Below, one piece after another: positions 1-8,201 of a DNA stretch of 64,000 nt. The stretch comes from Pseudomonadota bacterium (GTDB lineage Bacteria; Pseudomonadota; Gammaproteobacteria; Burkholderiales; Nitrosomonadaceae): NCBI GenBank assembly GCA_018240285.1, contig JAFEGA010000006.1:124001-188000 (forward strand), given 5' to 3'. The translations under genes and the position numbers were made by a program. Below the pieces are notes generated by a model that did no database searches, was not told the origin of the DNA, and saw nothing but the letters and a program-made list of their open reading frames with translations. Numbering within the stretch: the first letter of the stretch is position 1; each line of letters begins with the position of its first letter.

Positions 1-63
1 GGGGATGTCAGTTGTAAGGTCTGCACCGTCACTGCTAATACTGCTAGAACTATCATGTCATTA

Positions 64-1050
64 TTAGGGCCATAACGTTCTCTTGTATGCTAAGTACTCT
101 GCAGCATGATTAAGAGATGGCATGAGTGTAAGTCTTGATATATCTAATCTATATAGCAATCGCAATAGCTGATCAGCTTCGGTTGCCGGTAGAGAGAAAC
201 GAATTAGAGGAGGCTTAGTGTAATGTGCTCCATCACGTTCGGCGCGCACTGTGTCCTCTATACTTGGCCACCTGCCATTCTCCAAAAAGAACTGGTTGGC
301 ATTTTTTATAACGGTAAATACTCCTCGTTGTGCGCGTAGAAAAGAATTGTTTGCACGCGGCGGTGAAACAAGTGTGATACTTTCTACTTTTCCGAGCAGC
401 TGAGTTCCAAAACCAAAAATAGCGAACTCAGTATCCCTTCGATCATTATCAGCTAGAACGGATGCTTTCTCAGCAGCGAAATATGCAGCAACTAACGGTG
501 ATTCGGTCCAATCTAGAAGTCGTGTTGGAACACCATGGTGCTGAGCTAGCGCCATGCTCGGAAGAAAACGTTCAGCAGGGAATTCTGAATGTGACTCGAT
601 CTCTTGATCTGAAAATAGTGCCTCAAGTAAAGATCGGTGGAGAGCTAAGTCGCTATAGTCAAGAGGCGTTTGTATTCCGACTCGATCAGCCGCTTCTAAA
701 AAAAGCTGTACAGCTCTCAATTCGGCATGCACATGAGAAGCTAAATATTCCCTAGTATCACCACTGTCGAGTGTTCCTTTATATGGTGGCTGAGGAGTGT
801 ATTTCTCTAGAGCATCATAAGTCCGATGTGCTGCCGGAAGAAGGGGCCAATCTTTTCTCGCTTGACCACGAAAAATGTATCCATTGATAAATTTCTCGCT
901 TACATCAAAGAGACTGTTCGGTGCAAATATATTGTCTTCGAGGAAGCAATCGATCAGTTCACGAGCGCTACTAAAGGAATGATCTATATCAAAGTCTGGT
1001 TTCATGCCACTGCTTAATTTCCAAGATTCTTCACCAAATGCGCCGGACAC
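64..1050 (-). CDS. FRG-domain protein
   Basis: A 328-residue protein with the FRG domain: an Arg-Gly-Gln triplet near residues 61-63 (Y-I-F-R-G-Q) and the signature QHHGVPTRLLDWT at about 170-182, followed by a hydrophobic LVAAYFAAE stretch. FRG domains are named after these residues; they occur in accessory loci and some are suspected effectors or defence proteins, but no reaction is assigned here. The longest reading frame begins with GTG inside a dispersed repeat (1035-1062), so the real start may be the ATG at 1005 (MKPDFDI). The coding DNA is visibly AT-richer than the housekeeping genes further right, which suggests acquisition by transfer. It stands alone, followed at its 3' side only by the window edge. 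Confidence 0.8.
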   Translation of the reverse strand: MSGAFGEESWKLSSGMKPDFDIDHSFSSARELIDCFLEDNIFAPNSLFDVSEKFINGYIFRGQARKDWPLLPAAHRTYDALEKYTPQPPYKGTLDSGDTREYLASHVHAELRAVQLFLEAADRVGIQTPLDYSDLALHRSLLEALFSDQEIESHSEFPAERFLPSMALAQHHGVPTRLLDWTESPLVAAYFAAEKASVLADNDRRDTEFAIFGFGTQLLGKVESITLVSPPRANNSFLRAQRGVFTVIKNANQFFLENGRWPSIEDTVRAERDGAHYTKPPLIRFSLPATEADQLLRLLYRLDISRLTLMPSLNHAAEYLAYKRTLWP

Positions 1051-1062
1051 CGTAATGATCGA
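1035..1062. repeat. Direct repeat copy 1
   Basis: A 28-base segment (core GACACCGTAATGA) that recurs at 1875-1903 in the same orientation with only a few differences, all transitions. The two copies bracket the REP-like palindrome and the toxin-antitoxin pair. The GTG start of the longest FRG frame lies inside this copy. Confidence 0.65.
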
Positions 1063-1141
1063 ATAAATTTTCTTTGCTGATCAGTACAGTGGGTTGGAGT
1101 GACACAAAGAATCTCCAATATTTCGCCATACTGCCCGTAAT

Positions 1142-1171
1142 CCTGGATTCCCGCTTGCGCGGGAATGACGA
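1142..1171. repeat. REP-like palindromic repeat
   Basis: A perfect 8-bp inverted repeat, ATTCCCGC at 1147-1154 and GCGGGAAT at 1159-1166 with a TTGC loop, embedded in the sequence CTGGATTCCCGC...GCGGGAATGACG. This type of short dispersed palindrome is common between genes in many proteobacteria and often reads as fake peptides such as VIPAQAGIQ. It lies between the FRG gene and the antitoxin gene and may act as an mRNA-stabilising or terminating hairpin. Confidence 0.75.
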
Positions 1172-1240
1172 TTCGCAACACCATGAGGGGCAAGCCTTGT
1201 AATTGACATAATTTCTCCCAAAAATCTCGAATCGTAACAC

Positions 1241-1519
1241 TCAAGACACGATCAATTTACACCCCAGTGCTTCAACGATCTTAGCAATGGTGTCGAATTG
1301 CGGATTGCCGTCTTCCGACAGGGATTTGTATAGACTTGCTCGCGTTACACCAACCTGCTTGGCTATTTCGGTCATGCCTTTGGCGCGTGCAGCGGTGTTT
1401 AGGGCGTGGATCAAGTCGGACGTATTGCCTGTCTGCGCAACCTCGCGTAGAAATTCACGAATATCTTCATCGGTTTCAAGGTGGGCTGCAATATCAAGTT
1501 TTCTGGTTTTAACAGTCAT
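1241..1519 (-). CDS. HI1420-type addiction module antitoxin
   Basis: A 92-residue helix-turn-helix protein of the putative addiction-module antidote family (HI1420-like). Residues about 50-90 form the DNA-binding domain, with the characteristic MTEIAKQVGVTRASLYKSLS helix pair and the ending NPQFDTIAKIVEALGCKL. It starts only 3 bases after the stop of the toxin gene, with GGAG upstream of its ATG, so the two genes are co-transcribed in the order toxin then antitoxin, which is the usual order for this family. The antitoxin is expected to bind the toxin and repress the shared promoter. Function is inferred from family membership. Confidence 0.88.
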   Translation of the reverse strand: MTVKTRKLDIAAHLETDEDIREFLREVAQTGNTSDLIHALNTAARAKGMTEIAKQVGVTRASLYKSLSEDGNPQFDTIAKIVEALGCKLIVS

Positions 1520-1522
1520 TTG

Positions 1523-1846
1523 TTAATCTCCAAGCATTTCAAGGATTATTCCGGCTTTCTCAATATCTTTGGTCTGGCTGCTTTTGTTACCGCCGGACAG
1601 TAGCAAAACGACATGGTCATCGCGGATCGTGTAATAAATCCTGATACCGCCATCGAAGAAACAGCGCAGTTCAAACAGATTATTCTTGATGATTTTGTAA
1701 TCACCAAAATTGCCATTTTCGATTCGAGCAAAACGCGCGAGCAGCTTGTTTTGTGTTGTGCGATCCAGTTTCTGAAACCATTCGTCAAATATTCCTGTCG
1801 TTGATAGTTCGTATTTCATTGGCAAATTGTATTTTATAGGAAACAT
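1523..1846 (-). CDS. RelE/ParE-superfamily toxin (HI1419 type)
   Basis: A small basic protein of the RelE/ParE toxin superfamily, HI1419-like branch. The family pattern is visible in the C-terminal half: ELRCFFDGGIRIYYTI, then VVLLLSGGNKSSQTKDIEKA. Members usually cleave translated mRNA or poison gyrase; which applies here cannot be seen. The longest frame is 107 residues, but the second methionine at 1819 (MKYELSTTG) fits the family's usual N-terminus and gives 98 residues. It directly precedes its antitoxin gene with a 3-base gap. The pair sits in the accessory strip flanked by direct repeats. Confidence 0.85.
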   Translation of the reverse strand: MFPIKYNLPMKYELSTTGIFDEWFQKLDRTTQNKLLARFARIENGNFGDYKIIKNNLFELRCFFDGGIRIYYTIRDDHVVLLLSGGNKSSQTKDIEKAGIILEMLGD

Positions 1847-1874
1847 GATGACAATGGAGATTTCATTTTTTTAT

Positions 1875-1903
1875 CAAATACGCCAGACACCGTAATGACC
1901 GGA
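1875..1903. repeat. Direct repeat copy 2
   Basis: Second copy of the segment at 1035-1062 (core GACACCGTAATGA), same orientation, just upstream of the toxin gene. About 24 of 28 aligned bases agree and every mismatch is A/G or C/T. Confidence 0.65.
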
Positions 1904-1996
1904 CAAGCTTACATTGCCGGTAAATTAAATGATCTGCGCAACATCGGTCATGAGTTATGATCCCGAAAATTTAATTTACTTTAAACACATAAAACC

Positions 1997-2875
1997 ATGC
2001 ATCTGCAACATATCGCACTGGCCGTTTTCGTCGCGGTGATCTGGGGGTTCAATTTCGTGATGATCAAGGCGGGGCTTGACGAGCTTCCACCCGTTCTGCT
2101 GTGTGCGCTGCGCTTCTTTTTTGCGGCGTTTCCGGCAATCTTTTTTGTTCAGTTGCCTGCCATCGCTTTCCGGCGCGTGCTGATTTTCGGATTCACCATG
2201 TTTGCGTTGCAATTTACGTTGCTGTTCTTCGGTATGGCTGCCGGTGCGACGGCTGGTTTGGCTTCGTTATTGCTGCAAGTGCAGGTGTTTTTTACGATGT
2301 TATTGGTAGTCGTGTTTCTGGATGAAAAACCTTCCGGCTGGCAAATCGCCGGTGCGATCGTTGCGTTTTCCGGTATCGGACTTGTTGCCGCCAATCTGGG
2401 TGGCGACATCTCGGCGCTGGGTATGGTGTTGATCGTTGCGGCCGCAGCTTCGTGGGGCGCGGGCAATCTGATCTCCAAACGGCTCGGCAAGATCGACATG
2501 CTGGCGCTGGTCATCTGGGGAAGCTTCGTTGCATGGCCGCCGCTGTTGCTGGTGTCATTCATCTTTGAACAAGACGCTTGGAATCTCGCAAGCTTGTCCG
2601 GGTTGACGTGGCGCTCGTTTGCCTCCATCGGATACAATGCATACCCGGTTACCTTGCTGGGCTTCGCAGCGTGGAACTGGTTGCTGAGCCACTATCCGGC
2701 GGCGACGGTCGCACCGTTTTCGCTGCTCGTGCCGGTGTTCGGGTTTGCGAGTTCCGCGCTGGTATTGGGTGAGCCGATTCATTCCTGGAAAGTTATGGCC
2801 GCCGCATTGATCATGACGGGGTTGTGCATTAACTTGATGGGGGCTCGCATCGCTACGCGCAAGCAACAGCCATGA
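1997..2875 (+). CDS. EamA-family DMT transporter
   Basis: A 292-residue inner-membrane protein of the drug/metabolite transporter superfamily with two EamA repeats (about residues 5-135 and 145-285) and roughly ten hydrophobic segments. The N-terminus HIALAVFVAVIWGFNFVMIK and the repeat-end LLLQVQVFFTMLLVVVFLDE and LGEPIHSWKVMAAALIMTG are typical. Relatives such as EamA of E. coli export cysteine and O-acetylserine, and others carry amino acids or purines; the substrate here is unknown. It appears to be a single gene with its own promoter, between the accessory strip and the methyltransferase gene. No odd features were seen. Confidence 0.85.
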   Translation: MHLQHIALAVFVAVIWGFNFVMIKAGLDELPPVLLCALRFFFAAFPAIFFVQLPAIAFRRVLIFGFTMFALQFTLLFFGMAAGATAGLASLLLQVQVFFTMLLVVVFLDEKPSGWQIAGAIVAFSGIGLVAANLGGDISALGMVLIVAAAASWGAGNLISKRLGKIDMLALVIWGSFVAWPPLLLVSFIFEQDAWNLASLSGLTWRSFASIGYNAYPVTLLGFAAWNWLLSHYPAATVAPFSLLVPVFGFASSALVLGEPIHSWKVMAAALIMTGLCINLMGARIATRKQQP

Positions 2876-3115
2876 TGAACTTTGATGCAACGAATTGCTC
2901 TTATGGAAGCTCAGAAAAACTACTGTACTCGGTCATACTATGTTGCAATCAGACTCAAAATGCGCATTTACACCTTGTAAACTGCGTTTTTCACCCGATT
3001 CCGCCTTGCCTGATCGTCGTTTACTAGCTCTTCAGGGCTTCCTTAGCGTTACCGGTATTGATTATTTTGCAGTAATGCAAAGATTCCGGTTCGGTGCGCA
3101 CTTAAAGCAGATAGG
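2876..3115. other. Intergenic segment with imperfect hairpin
   Basis: A 240-base gap between eamA and the methyltransferase gene. It contains an imperfect inverted repeat at about 2956-2991 (GCATTTACA facing TGTAAACTGC). A 74-codon frame runs through it, but it has no recognisable protein features. I suspect a dispersed intergenic element rather than a gene; no clear terminator with a T-run is visible. Confidence 0.35.
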
Positions 3116-3820
3116 ATGAAAAAACACTTCCGTTATATCCCGGCCTTCCATTTTCATTGGTTGACGCGCTACTACGATCCCATGATGCGGTGGTTGTTTC
3201 CCGAATCGGGGATCAAAGCGGGATTGATCGCGCAAGCTCGTCTGCAACCCGGTCAAGTCGTGCTGGATGCGGGGTGCGGTACCGGTACGCTGACGTTGCT
3301 GATCAAACAAACCGAGCCGGGCGCGGCGGTCTATGGATTGGATATGGATTTTCGGGCGTTGAGCATCGCGCAAGAAAAGATCGGGAAAGCGGGAGAGAAC
3401 ATCACGCTGCAGCTGGGGTCGGCGGCTTGTCTGCCTTATCCCGATAAAAGTTTCGATCGCATCTTTGCAAGCCTGATGCTGCATCATTTGACGCGCCAGG
3501 ATAAACAGTTGATGTTGGGGGAAGCGTTCCGCGTGCTCAAACCGGGGGGTGAGTTGCACGTGGCGGATTTCGGCGCGCCGCACGATGCCGTCATGTGGCT
3601 GATCTCATGGATTGTGCGCTGGTTTGAAGAGATTCACGATCACGTTCTCGGTTTGTTGCCGGTTTTTATGGCGGATGCCGGATTCGATCCAGTTCAGGAA
3701 ATGGTTCGCTATCGAACCTTTGCAGGCCCCATCGCTTTGTATCGCGCCAAGAAACCCGCAGGGAATGACTCGGCTGTAAGAATTCGTGAGAAATCTCAGG
3801 GTTGTTTACAGAGAGGTTGA
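3116..3820 (+). CDS. Class I SAM-dependent methyltransferase
   Basis: A 234-residue Rossmann-fold methyltransferase. Motif I is VLDAGCGTGTLTLL (about residues 50-63), followed by an acidic residue ending strand 2 (YGLDMDF) and the post-motif region SFDRIFASLMLHHL, then VLKPGGELHVADFG. This is the UbiE/Methyltransf_11 type. The N-terminal segment FRYIPAFHFHWLTRYYDPMMRWLF resembles methyltransferases acting on quinone or lipid-like substrates, but the substrate cannot be named. Start is the ATG at 3116 just after AGATAGG. The downstream neighbour is on the other strand, so it is probably monocistronic. Confidence 0.85.
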   Translation: MKKHFRYIPAFHFHWLTRYYDPMMRWLFPESGIKAGLIAQARLQPGQVVLDAGCGTGTLTLLIKQTEPGAAVYGLDMDFRALSIAQEKIGKAGENITLQLGSAACLPYPDKSFDRIFASLMLHHLTRQDKQLMLGEAFRVLKPGGELHVADFGAPHDAVMWLISWIVRWFEEIHDHVLGLLPVFMADAGFDPVQEMVRYRTFAGPIALYRAKKPAGNDSAVRIREKSQGCLQRG

Positions 3821-3846
3821 TTAAAAAGTCTTTCGGAGTTCGAGTT

Positions 3847-4464
3847 TCAATAAACCACCGGTAGCGGATCCAGGCTGCGCCATAGGTACCAGGTAGCAAC
3901 TGAGCGCCACGGTTGCCACGGTTTGGCGGTTTCGATCAGAGTGTTTTTATCGACGGCTTGTTTGCCGAAATAATGCAGACTGACGGCGCGTTGCAGGCCG
4001 ATGTCGTCGAGTGGCAGCACATCGGGGCGATGCAGATGAAAGATCAGGAACATTTCCGCGGTCCAGCGGCCGATACCTTTGACTTGAATCAGTTGCTTGA
4101 TGACGGCTTCGTCACTCATGTCTCCCCACGCCGTTTCGCTCAAATCCCCTTCGCGGAAATGCCGCGATAAATCGTGCAGGTAGATGACTTTCCTTGCGGA
4201 TAAGCCGCATGATCGCAGCAATTCCTGTTCGGCTGCGGCAATGGTGTGCGGGGTGATGTCGGGGATGGTGGCGATGACCCGCTGCCAGACACTTTCGGCG
4301 GCTTTAACGGAAATTTGCTGGCCGACGATGGAGCGCGCCAGCGTCGTGAACGCGCAGCCGCGCGATTCCAGCGAGGCATCGGCGAATTGCGCGATCAATT
4401 GCTGCATGACGGCATCGCGCGCGGCCAGTTCTTGCGTTGCTTGCGTCCAATAAGCAGGCGTCAT
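3847..4464 (-). CDS. DNA-3-methyladenine glycosylase II (AlkA-like)
   Basis: A base-excision-repair glycosylase of the HhH-GPD superfamily that removes alkylated purines from DNA. The helix-hairpin-helix appears as QVKGIGRWTAEMFLIF and the catalytic aspartate follows in DVLPLDDIGLQRAV. The segment LARSIVGQQISVKAAESVW is the conserved N-terminal half. I start at the ATG at 4464 (MTPAYWTQ), giving 205 residues; the longer frame up to 4560 adds 32 residues unlike the family and runs into the mraZ control region. It lacks the extra N-terminal domain of E. coli AlkA, as is common for the short form. Monocistronic, divergent from mraZ. Confidence 0.85.
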   Translation of the reverse strand: MTPAYWTQATQELAARDAVMQQLIAQFADASLESRGCAFTTLARSIVGQQISVKAAESVWQRVIATIPDITPHTIAAAEQELLRSCGLSARKVIYLHDLSRHFREGDLSETAWGDMSDEAVIKQLIQVKGIGRWTAEMFLIFHLHRPDVLPLDDIGLQRAVSLHYFGKQAVDKNTLIETAKPWQPWRSVATWYLWRSLDPLPVVY

Positions 4465-4778
4465 CGTGGAGTAAAGTGGGAAATTAAAATCGCGCAGTGT
4501 GCATTTTTTTACTTCCGAAAACAATCCTATTTTGGTCCTTTTCTGTCGTTGAATTAACAACCTTTCTCTCGTTTTTCTCCTATCTATCTTATTTATTTGA
4601 ACATTTTACAACCTTCCTAGCGGTAATCCGCTGCGGCTTTAAGTCTTTGTCGCATAAATATAAAAACCCAATTTTCATCTTGACTAGCCAGTTTTTTTTG
4701 ATTAAAGTGGGAGGTGGTGGGAGAATGTGGGAAAATTTGGTGGGCCTCGATGAATTTTCCGTATTTTGAGGAGACAGC
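4465..4778. other. Divergent control region, alkA-like / mraZ
   Basis: A 314-base region between two divergent genes. The left two-thirds is AT-rich and contains pyrimidine tracts and a small 5-bp hairpin (AGCGG-TAAT-CCGCT, 4619-4632). The right end holds the MraZ operator and a possible -35 element TTGACT at 4680-4685. No gene is seen; a frame at 4497-4769 has no protein-like features. Confidence 0.6.
4708..4732 (+). promoter_or_regulatory. MraZ operator (three TGGGA boxes)
   Basis: Three exact TGGGA boxes at 4708-4712, 4718-4722 and 4728-4732, each separated by 5 bases, i.e. one per helical turn. A degraded fourth box (TGGTG) follows at 4738. This is the arrangement known to be bound by MraZ in the dcw promoter of E. 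coli and other bacteria. It lies 46 bases upstream of the mraZ start, so autoregulation of the whole dcw cluster is expected. A TTGACT at 4680-4685 could be the -35 element, with a weak -10 overlapping the first box. Confidence 0.9.
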
Positions 4779-5225
4779 ATGTTTCGTGGCATCACGCAAC
4801 TCAGTCTGGATGCAAAAGGTAGGCTTGCGATACCGGCAAGATACCGTGGCGAACTGGCGTCTTCTTGTGCAGGTCACTTGATCGTGACGGTTGATCCTTC
4901 CAGATGTCTGCTGATTTATCCTCAGCCGGCCTGGGAACCGATAGAACAAAAACTCAATAATCTTTCCAGTTTTGATTCGAAGACCCGCAATTTGCAGCGG
5001 CTGTTGGTGGGTAATGCGAGCGACGTCGAAATGGACGCTGCTGGCCGTATTTTGTTGCCTCCGCCGCTGCGTATTTTTGCCAGTTTGTCCAAGGATGTGG
5101 TTTTGGTTGGGCAAGGATCAAAATTTGAGTTGTGGGATGAAGGGCAATGGAATACGCAAATTGAAGAAGCGCTGGCGTTCAAGGATGGCGATATGCCGCC
5201 CGAGCTGGACGGTTTTTCATTGTAA
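4779..5225 (+). CDS. mraZ: Transcriptional regulator MraZ
   Basis: A 148-residue protein with two SpoVT/AbrB-like swapped-hairpin domains (about 1-60 and 75-125). The first carries the family opening MFRGITQLSLDAKGRLAIPA and the second the related DAAGRILLPPPLR. MraZ forms a ring that binds the repeated TGGGA boxes found here upstream of the gene and represses the dcw operon. It is the first gene of the division and cell-wall cluster, followed 21 bases later by rsmH. The ATG follows a good ribosome site (TGAGGAGACAGC). Length is normal. Confidence 0.97.
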   Translation: MFRGITQLSLDAKGRLAIPARYRGELASSCAGHLIVTVDPSRCLLIYPQPAWEPIEQKLNNLSSFDSKTRNLQRLLVGNASDVEMDAAGRILLPPPLRIFASLSKDVVLVGQGSKFELWDEGQWNTQIEEALAFKDGDMPPELDGFSL

Positions 5226-5246
5226 TTGAGACGGAAAAAGCAATAG

Positions 5247-6185
5247 ATGCACATTCCGGTGTTGTTGCATGAAGCGGTCGATGCGCTGGCGGTCAAACCC
5301 GACGGTATTTATGTGGATGCAACATTCGGCCGTGGCGGCCATAGCCGCTTGATCCTGTCGCGATTGGGTGAACAGGGACGGCTGGTGGCATTGGACAGGG
5401 ATCTGGCTGCGGTAGTTGCGGGTGAAGCCATTACGGACCAACGGTTTTGTATCCGCCACGGCAGTTTCTCGCAAATGCAGTGGATATTGCAGCAGCTTGG
5501 GATTGCCAAGATCGACGGTGTATTGCTGGATCTAGGTGTGTCGTCGCCGCAGTTGGAGGAAATCTCGCGCGGATTCAGTTTTCGCGCTGGCGGACCGCTC
5601 GATATGCGCATGGATACGACTGGCGGACAAACCGCGGCGGAGTGGCTGGCGGCGGTGGCGGAAGAGCAACTGGAACGGGTGATCAAGGAATACGGCGAAG
5701 AGCGGTTTGCGCGCCAGATTGCCCGGGCGATTGTGGCTGCGAGGGCGCGGCAACCCATCGTGACGACATCGCAGCTTGCCGAAATCGTGTCAGCGGTGGT
5801 GCGCACACGTCAGCGCGAGAGCATACGGCATCCGGCGACGCGCACTTTTCAGGCGATCAGGATTTTTCTCAACCGGGAGCTTGAGGAATTGTCGCTGGTG
5901 CTGCCGCAATGCGTGGAGTTGCTGAATCCGGGCGGAAGGTTGGTGGTGATCAGTTTTCATTCGCTGGAGGATCGCATGGTCAAACAATTTATGCGTAAGG
6001 CAGCCAGTACGGATGAGTTACCGCGCGGTGTGCCGCTGCGGGAAAAGGATGTGCAAAGATTGAGTAAACAGACTTTGCGTGTAATCGGCCGGGCCGTGCG
6101 TCCGGGCGAACGGGAAGTGGAAGAAAATGCGCGGGCAAGAAGCGCAGTAATGCGTGTGGCTGAGAAAGTAACCCTCAACGGATGA
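5247..6185 (+). CDS. rsmH: 16S rRNA (cytosine-N4)-methyltransferase RsmH
   Basis: Formerly MraW. It methylates N4 of C1402 in 16S rRNA using S-adenosylmethionine. The 312 residues include the N-terminal [13 protein letters not shown], the SAM-binding [15 protein letters not shown] (about 23-37), [13 protein letters not shown] and [16 protein letters not shown], and the late motif [19 protein letters not shown], all standard for the family. It is the second gene of the dcw cluster, and ftsL follows after 4 bases, so translation is probably coupled. Nothing unusual is seen. Confidence 0.97.
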   Translation: MHIPVLLHEAVDALAVKPDGIYVDATFGRGGHSRLILSRLGEQGRLVALDRDLAAVVAGEAITDQRFCIRHGSFSQMQWILQQLGIAKIDGVLLDLGVSSPQLEEISRGFSFRAGGPLDMRMDTTGGQTAAEWLAAVAEEQLERVIKEYGEERFARQIARAIVAARARQPIVTTSQLAEIVSAVVRTRQRESIRHPATRTFQAIRIFLNRELEELSLVLPQCVELLNPGGRLVVISFHSLEDRMVKQFMRKAASTDELPRGVPLREKDVQRLSKQTLRVIGRAVRPGEREVEENARARSAVMRVAEKVTLNG

Positions 6186-6189
6186 CGGG

Positions 6190-6480
6190 ATGTTCAAACT
6201 GAACATTTTTCTGGTTTTTATATTGATCGCTTGCGCCCTGGGCGTGGTGACCTCGCAGCACATGGTGCGCAAGTTATTCATGGCGCTGGAAAATGAAAAG
6301 GGAATCGAGCGCAAGCTGGATGTGGAATGGGGAAGATTGCAACTGGAACAGAGCACATTGATCATGCATGGCCGGATAGAGCATATCGCAAGAGAGCATC
6401 TGAAAATGACTGTGCCGTCTGCCGCCAGCATTCAAATCGTATCGATCAATGAAGCGGATGCAAAAGGGTTAAAACCATGA
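6190..6480 (+). CDS. ftsL: Cell division protein FtsL
   Basis: A 96-residue bitopic membrane protein: a short cytoplasmic start, one transmembrane helix (about residues 4-22, FLVFILIACALGVVTSQHMV) and a periplasmic coiled-coil-prone stretch rich in Glu, Leu and Lys (EKGIERKLDVEWGRLQLEQ). FtsL forms a complex with FtsB and FtsQ and activates septal peptidoglycan synthesis by FtsW-FtsI. Its sequence is poorly conserved, so the call relies on size, topology and its place between rsmH and ftsI. It overlaps ftsI by 4 bases. Confidence 0.92.
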   Translation: MFKLNIFLVFILIACALGVVTSQHMVRKLFMALENEKGIERKLDVEWGRLQLEQSTLIMHGRIEHIAREHLKMTVPSAASIQIVSINEADAKGLKP

Positions 6481-8201
6481 TTAAACCCGAACCACGGCAA
6501 ATCAAGTTATCGACGTGGCGTTCGCTGCTGCTGTTTGGCTTGCTGGTGCTGGGCTTAATCAGTTTGGCGGGGCGTGCAGCGTATTTGCAAGGCATGCACC
6601 ATGACTTCCTGCAGGAAAAAGGCGAATCGCGTTACAGCCGCGTGGTGGAAATGAATGCCGACCGCGGCATGATAACCGACCGTAATGGCCATATTCTGGC
6701 AATCAGCTCACCGGTTGCCTCGATTTACGCCGATCCAAAAGTAGTGGAAATAAAACCGGAGCAACTGAAGAAGCTGGCCAGTCTGCTCGAGATGGATAGC
6801 GCCGAAATCAATGACCGCCTGAACCGGGAAAATAGCCGGTTTGTTTATTTGAAGCGGCAAGTGGTTCCGGATACCGCTGAAAAAATCATGAAGATGAAAA
6901 TCAAAGGGATTCATTTAACCAGCGAATCCAAGCGCTACTATCCGGAAAGCGAATTTGCCGCGCATGTGCTGGGATTCACCGACATCAACGACGAAGGCCA
7001 GGAAGGCGTGGAGCGCGGCTGGCAGGATACGCTCGCGGGTGAACTGGGGCGGCGCCGCGTCCTCAAGGATAACAAAGGGCAAATCATCGAGGATGTGGAA
7101 AACATCCGTCCGCCCAAACCAGGGCAAGATCTGGTGTTGTCGATCGATCGAAGAATTCAGTATCGCGCGCATGCGGAATTGAAAGAAGCAGTGCTGGCCA
7201 ATAACGCCAAGGCCGGCAGCATCGTCGTGCTGGATGCGCAAACCGGTGAAATTCTGGCCCTGACCAATTTACCGGCGTATAACCCGAATCGACGCTCATC
7301 CATTACCAATGAAAGATTGCGCAACCGGGCGTTGATCGATACGTTCGAACCGGGATCGACATTGAAACCGTTCACTGTGGCGATTGCGATGGAAATCGGC
7401 AAAGTCAATGCCAACACGGTGCTGCAAACCGCACCGGGCATGTGGCAAGTGGGCAGAAAAACCATACGCGATGTCAGCAATAAAGGCGAGTTGACGGTGG
7501 CGCAAATCATTCAGCAGTCGAGCAATGTCGGAACGGCAAAAATCGCCTTGTCGCTGGAATCGCAAACGATGTGGGAAATGTTTAACCGTTCCGGCTTCGG
7601 CACGCTGACGAATTCCGGTTTTCCCGGCGAAGCCAGCGGCATATTGCGCTCTTACAACAAATGGCGGCCGATTGAACAAGCCACCATGTCATACGGCCAC
7701 GGCATATCCACCAGTCTGATGCAATTGGCGCGCGCCTACACGATCTTCGCCAGCGGCGGCGAATTAAAACCGATCTCGCTGTTGAAACAAAACATGCCGG
7801 TGATGGGACAGCGTGTCATTTCGCGCGATACCGCGCAGGCGATGAGCCGCATGCTGGAAATGGCGACCAAGCCGGGCGGTACGGCTCCGCTGGCGCAAAT
7901 CAGCGGCTACCGCGTCGCCGGAAAAACCGGCACGGCGCATAAATTGGTCGACGGCCAGTATGCCAATAAACGCTATATCTCCACATTTGTCGGCTACGCC
8001 CCAGCATCAAATCCGCGTCTGATCATCGCCGTGATGATCGACGAGCCTTCCGCCGGTAAATATTTCGGCGGCGCCGTTGCTGCTCCGGTGTTCAGTAAAG
8101 TCATGTCCGGCGCGTTGCGCATTCTGAATATTCCACCGGATGCACCGGCCAACAATGTGATTACGTTTACCGCGACACCCGAGATGGGTGATGAAGGATG
8201 A
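6477..8201 (+). CDS. ftsI: Peptidoglycan transpeptidase FtsI (PBP3)
   Basis: The septum-specific class B penicillin-binding protein that cross-links new peptidoglycan during division. The 574 residues comprise a short cytoplasmic tail, a transmembrane helix (about 15-35), the PBP dimerisation domain and a transpeptidase domain. The catalytic motifs are visible: serine S294 in STLK, S348-S-N in QQSSNVGT, and K483-T-G-T. It works with FtsW, encoded seven genes downstream. It overlaps ftsL and murE by 4 bases each, which indicates tight translational coupling. Confidence 0.97.
   Translation: MIKPEPRQIKLSTWRSLLLFGLLVLGLISLAGRAAYLQGMHHDFLQEKGESRYSRVVEMNADRGMITDRNGHILAISSPVASIYADPKVVEIKPEQLKKLASLLEMDSAEINDRLNRENSRFVYLKRQVVPDTAEKIMKMKIKGIHLTSESKRYYPESEFAAHVLGFTDINDEGQEGVERGWQDTLAGELGRRRVLKDNKGQIIEDVENIRPPKPGQDLVLSIDRRIQYRAHAELKEAVLANNAKAGSIVVLDAQTGEILALTNLPAYNPNRRSSITNERLRNRALIDTFEPGSTLKPFTVAIAMEIGKVNANTVLQTAPGMWQVGRKTIRDVSNKGELTVAQIIQQSSNVGTAKIALSLESQTMWEMFNRSGFGTLTNSGFPGEASGILRSYNKWRPIEQATMSYGHGISTSLMQLARAYTIFASGGELKPISLLKQNMPVMGQRVISRDTAQAMSRMLEMATKPGGTAPLAQISGYRVAGKTGTAHKLVDGQYANKRYISTFVGYAPASNPRLIIAVMIDEPSAGKYFGGAVAAPVFSKVMSGALRILNIPPDAPANNVITFTATPEMGDEG

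Noticed and set aside
1014..1244. Open frames between the FRG gene and the antitoxin
   Set aside because: They are translations of a REP-like palindromic repeat (VIPAQAGIQ-type peptides).
2895..3119. 74-codon open frame as a gene
   Set aside because: No recognisable protein pattern, no convincing ribosome site, and it coincides with a structured intergenic segment.
4497..4769. Open frame across the mraZ control region
   Set aside because: It covers an AT-rich promoter and the MraZ operator and has no family features.
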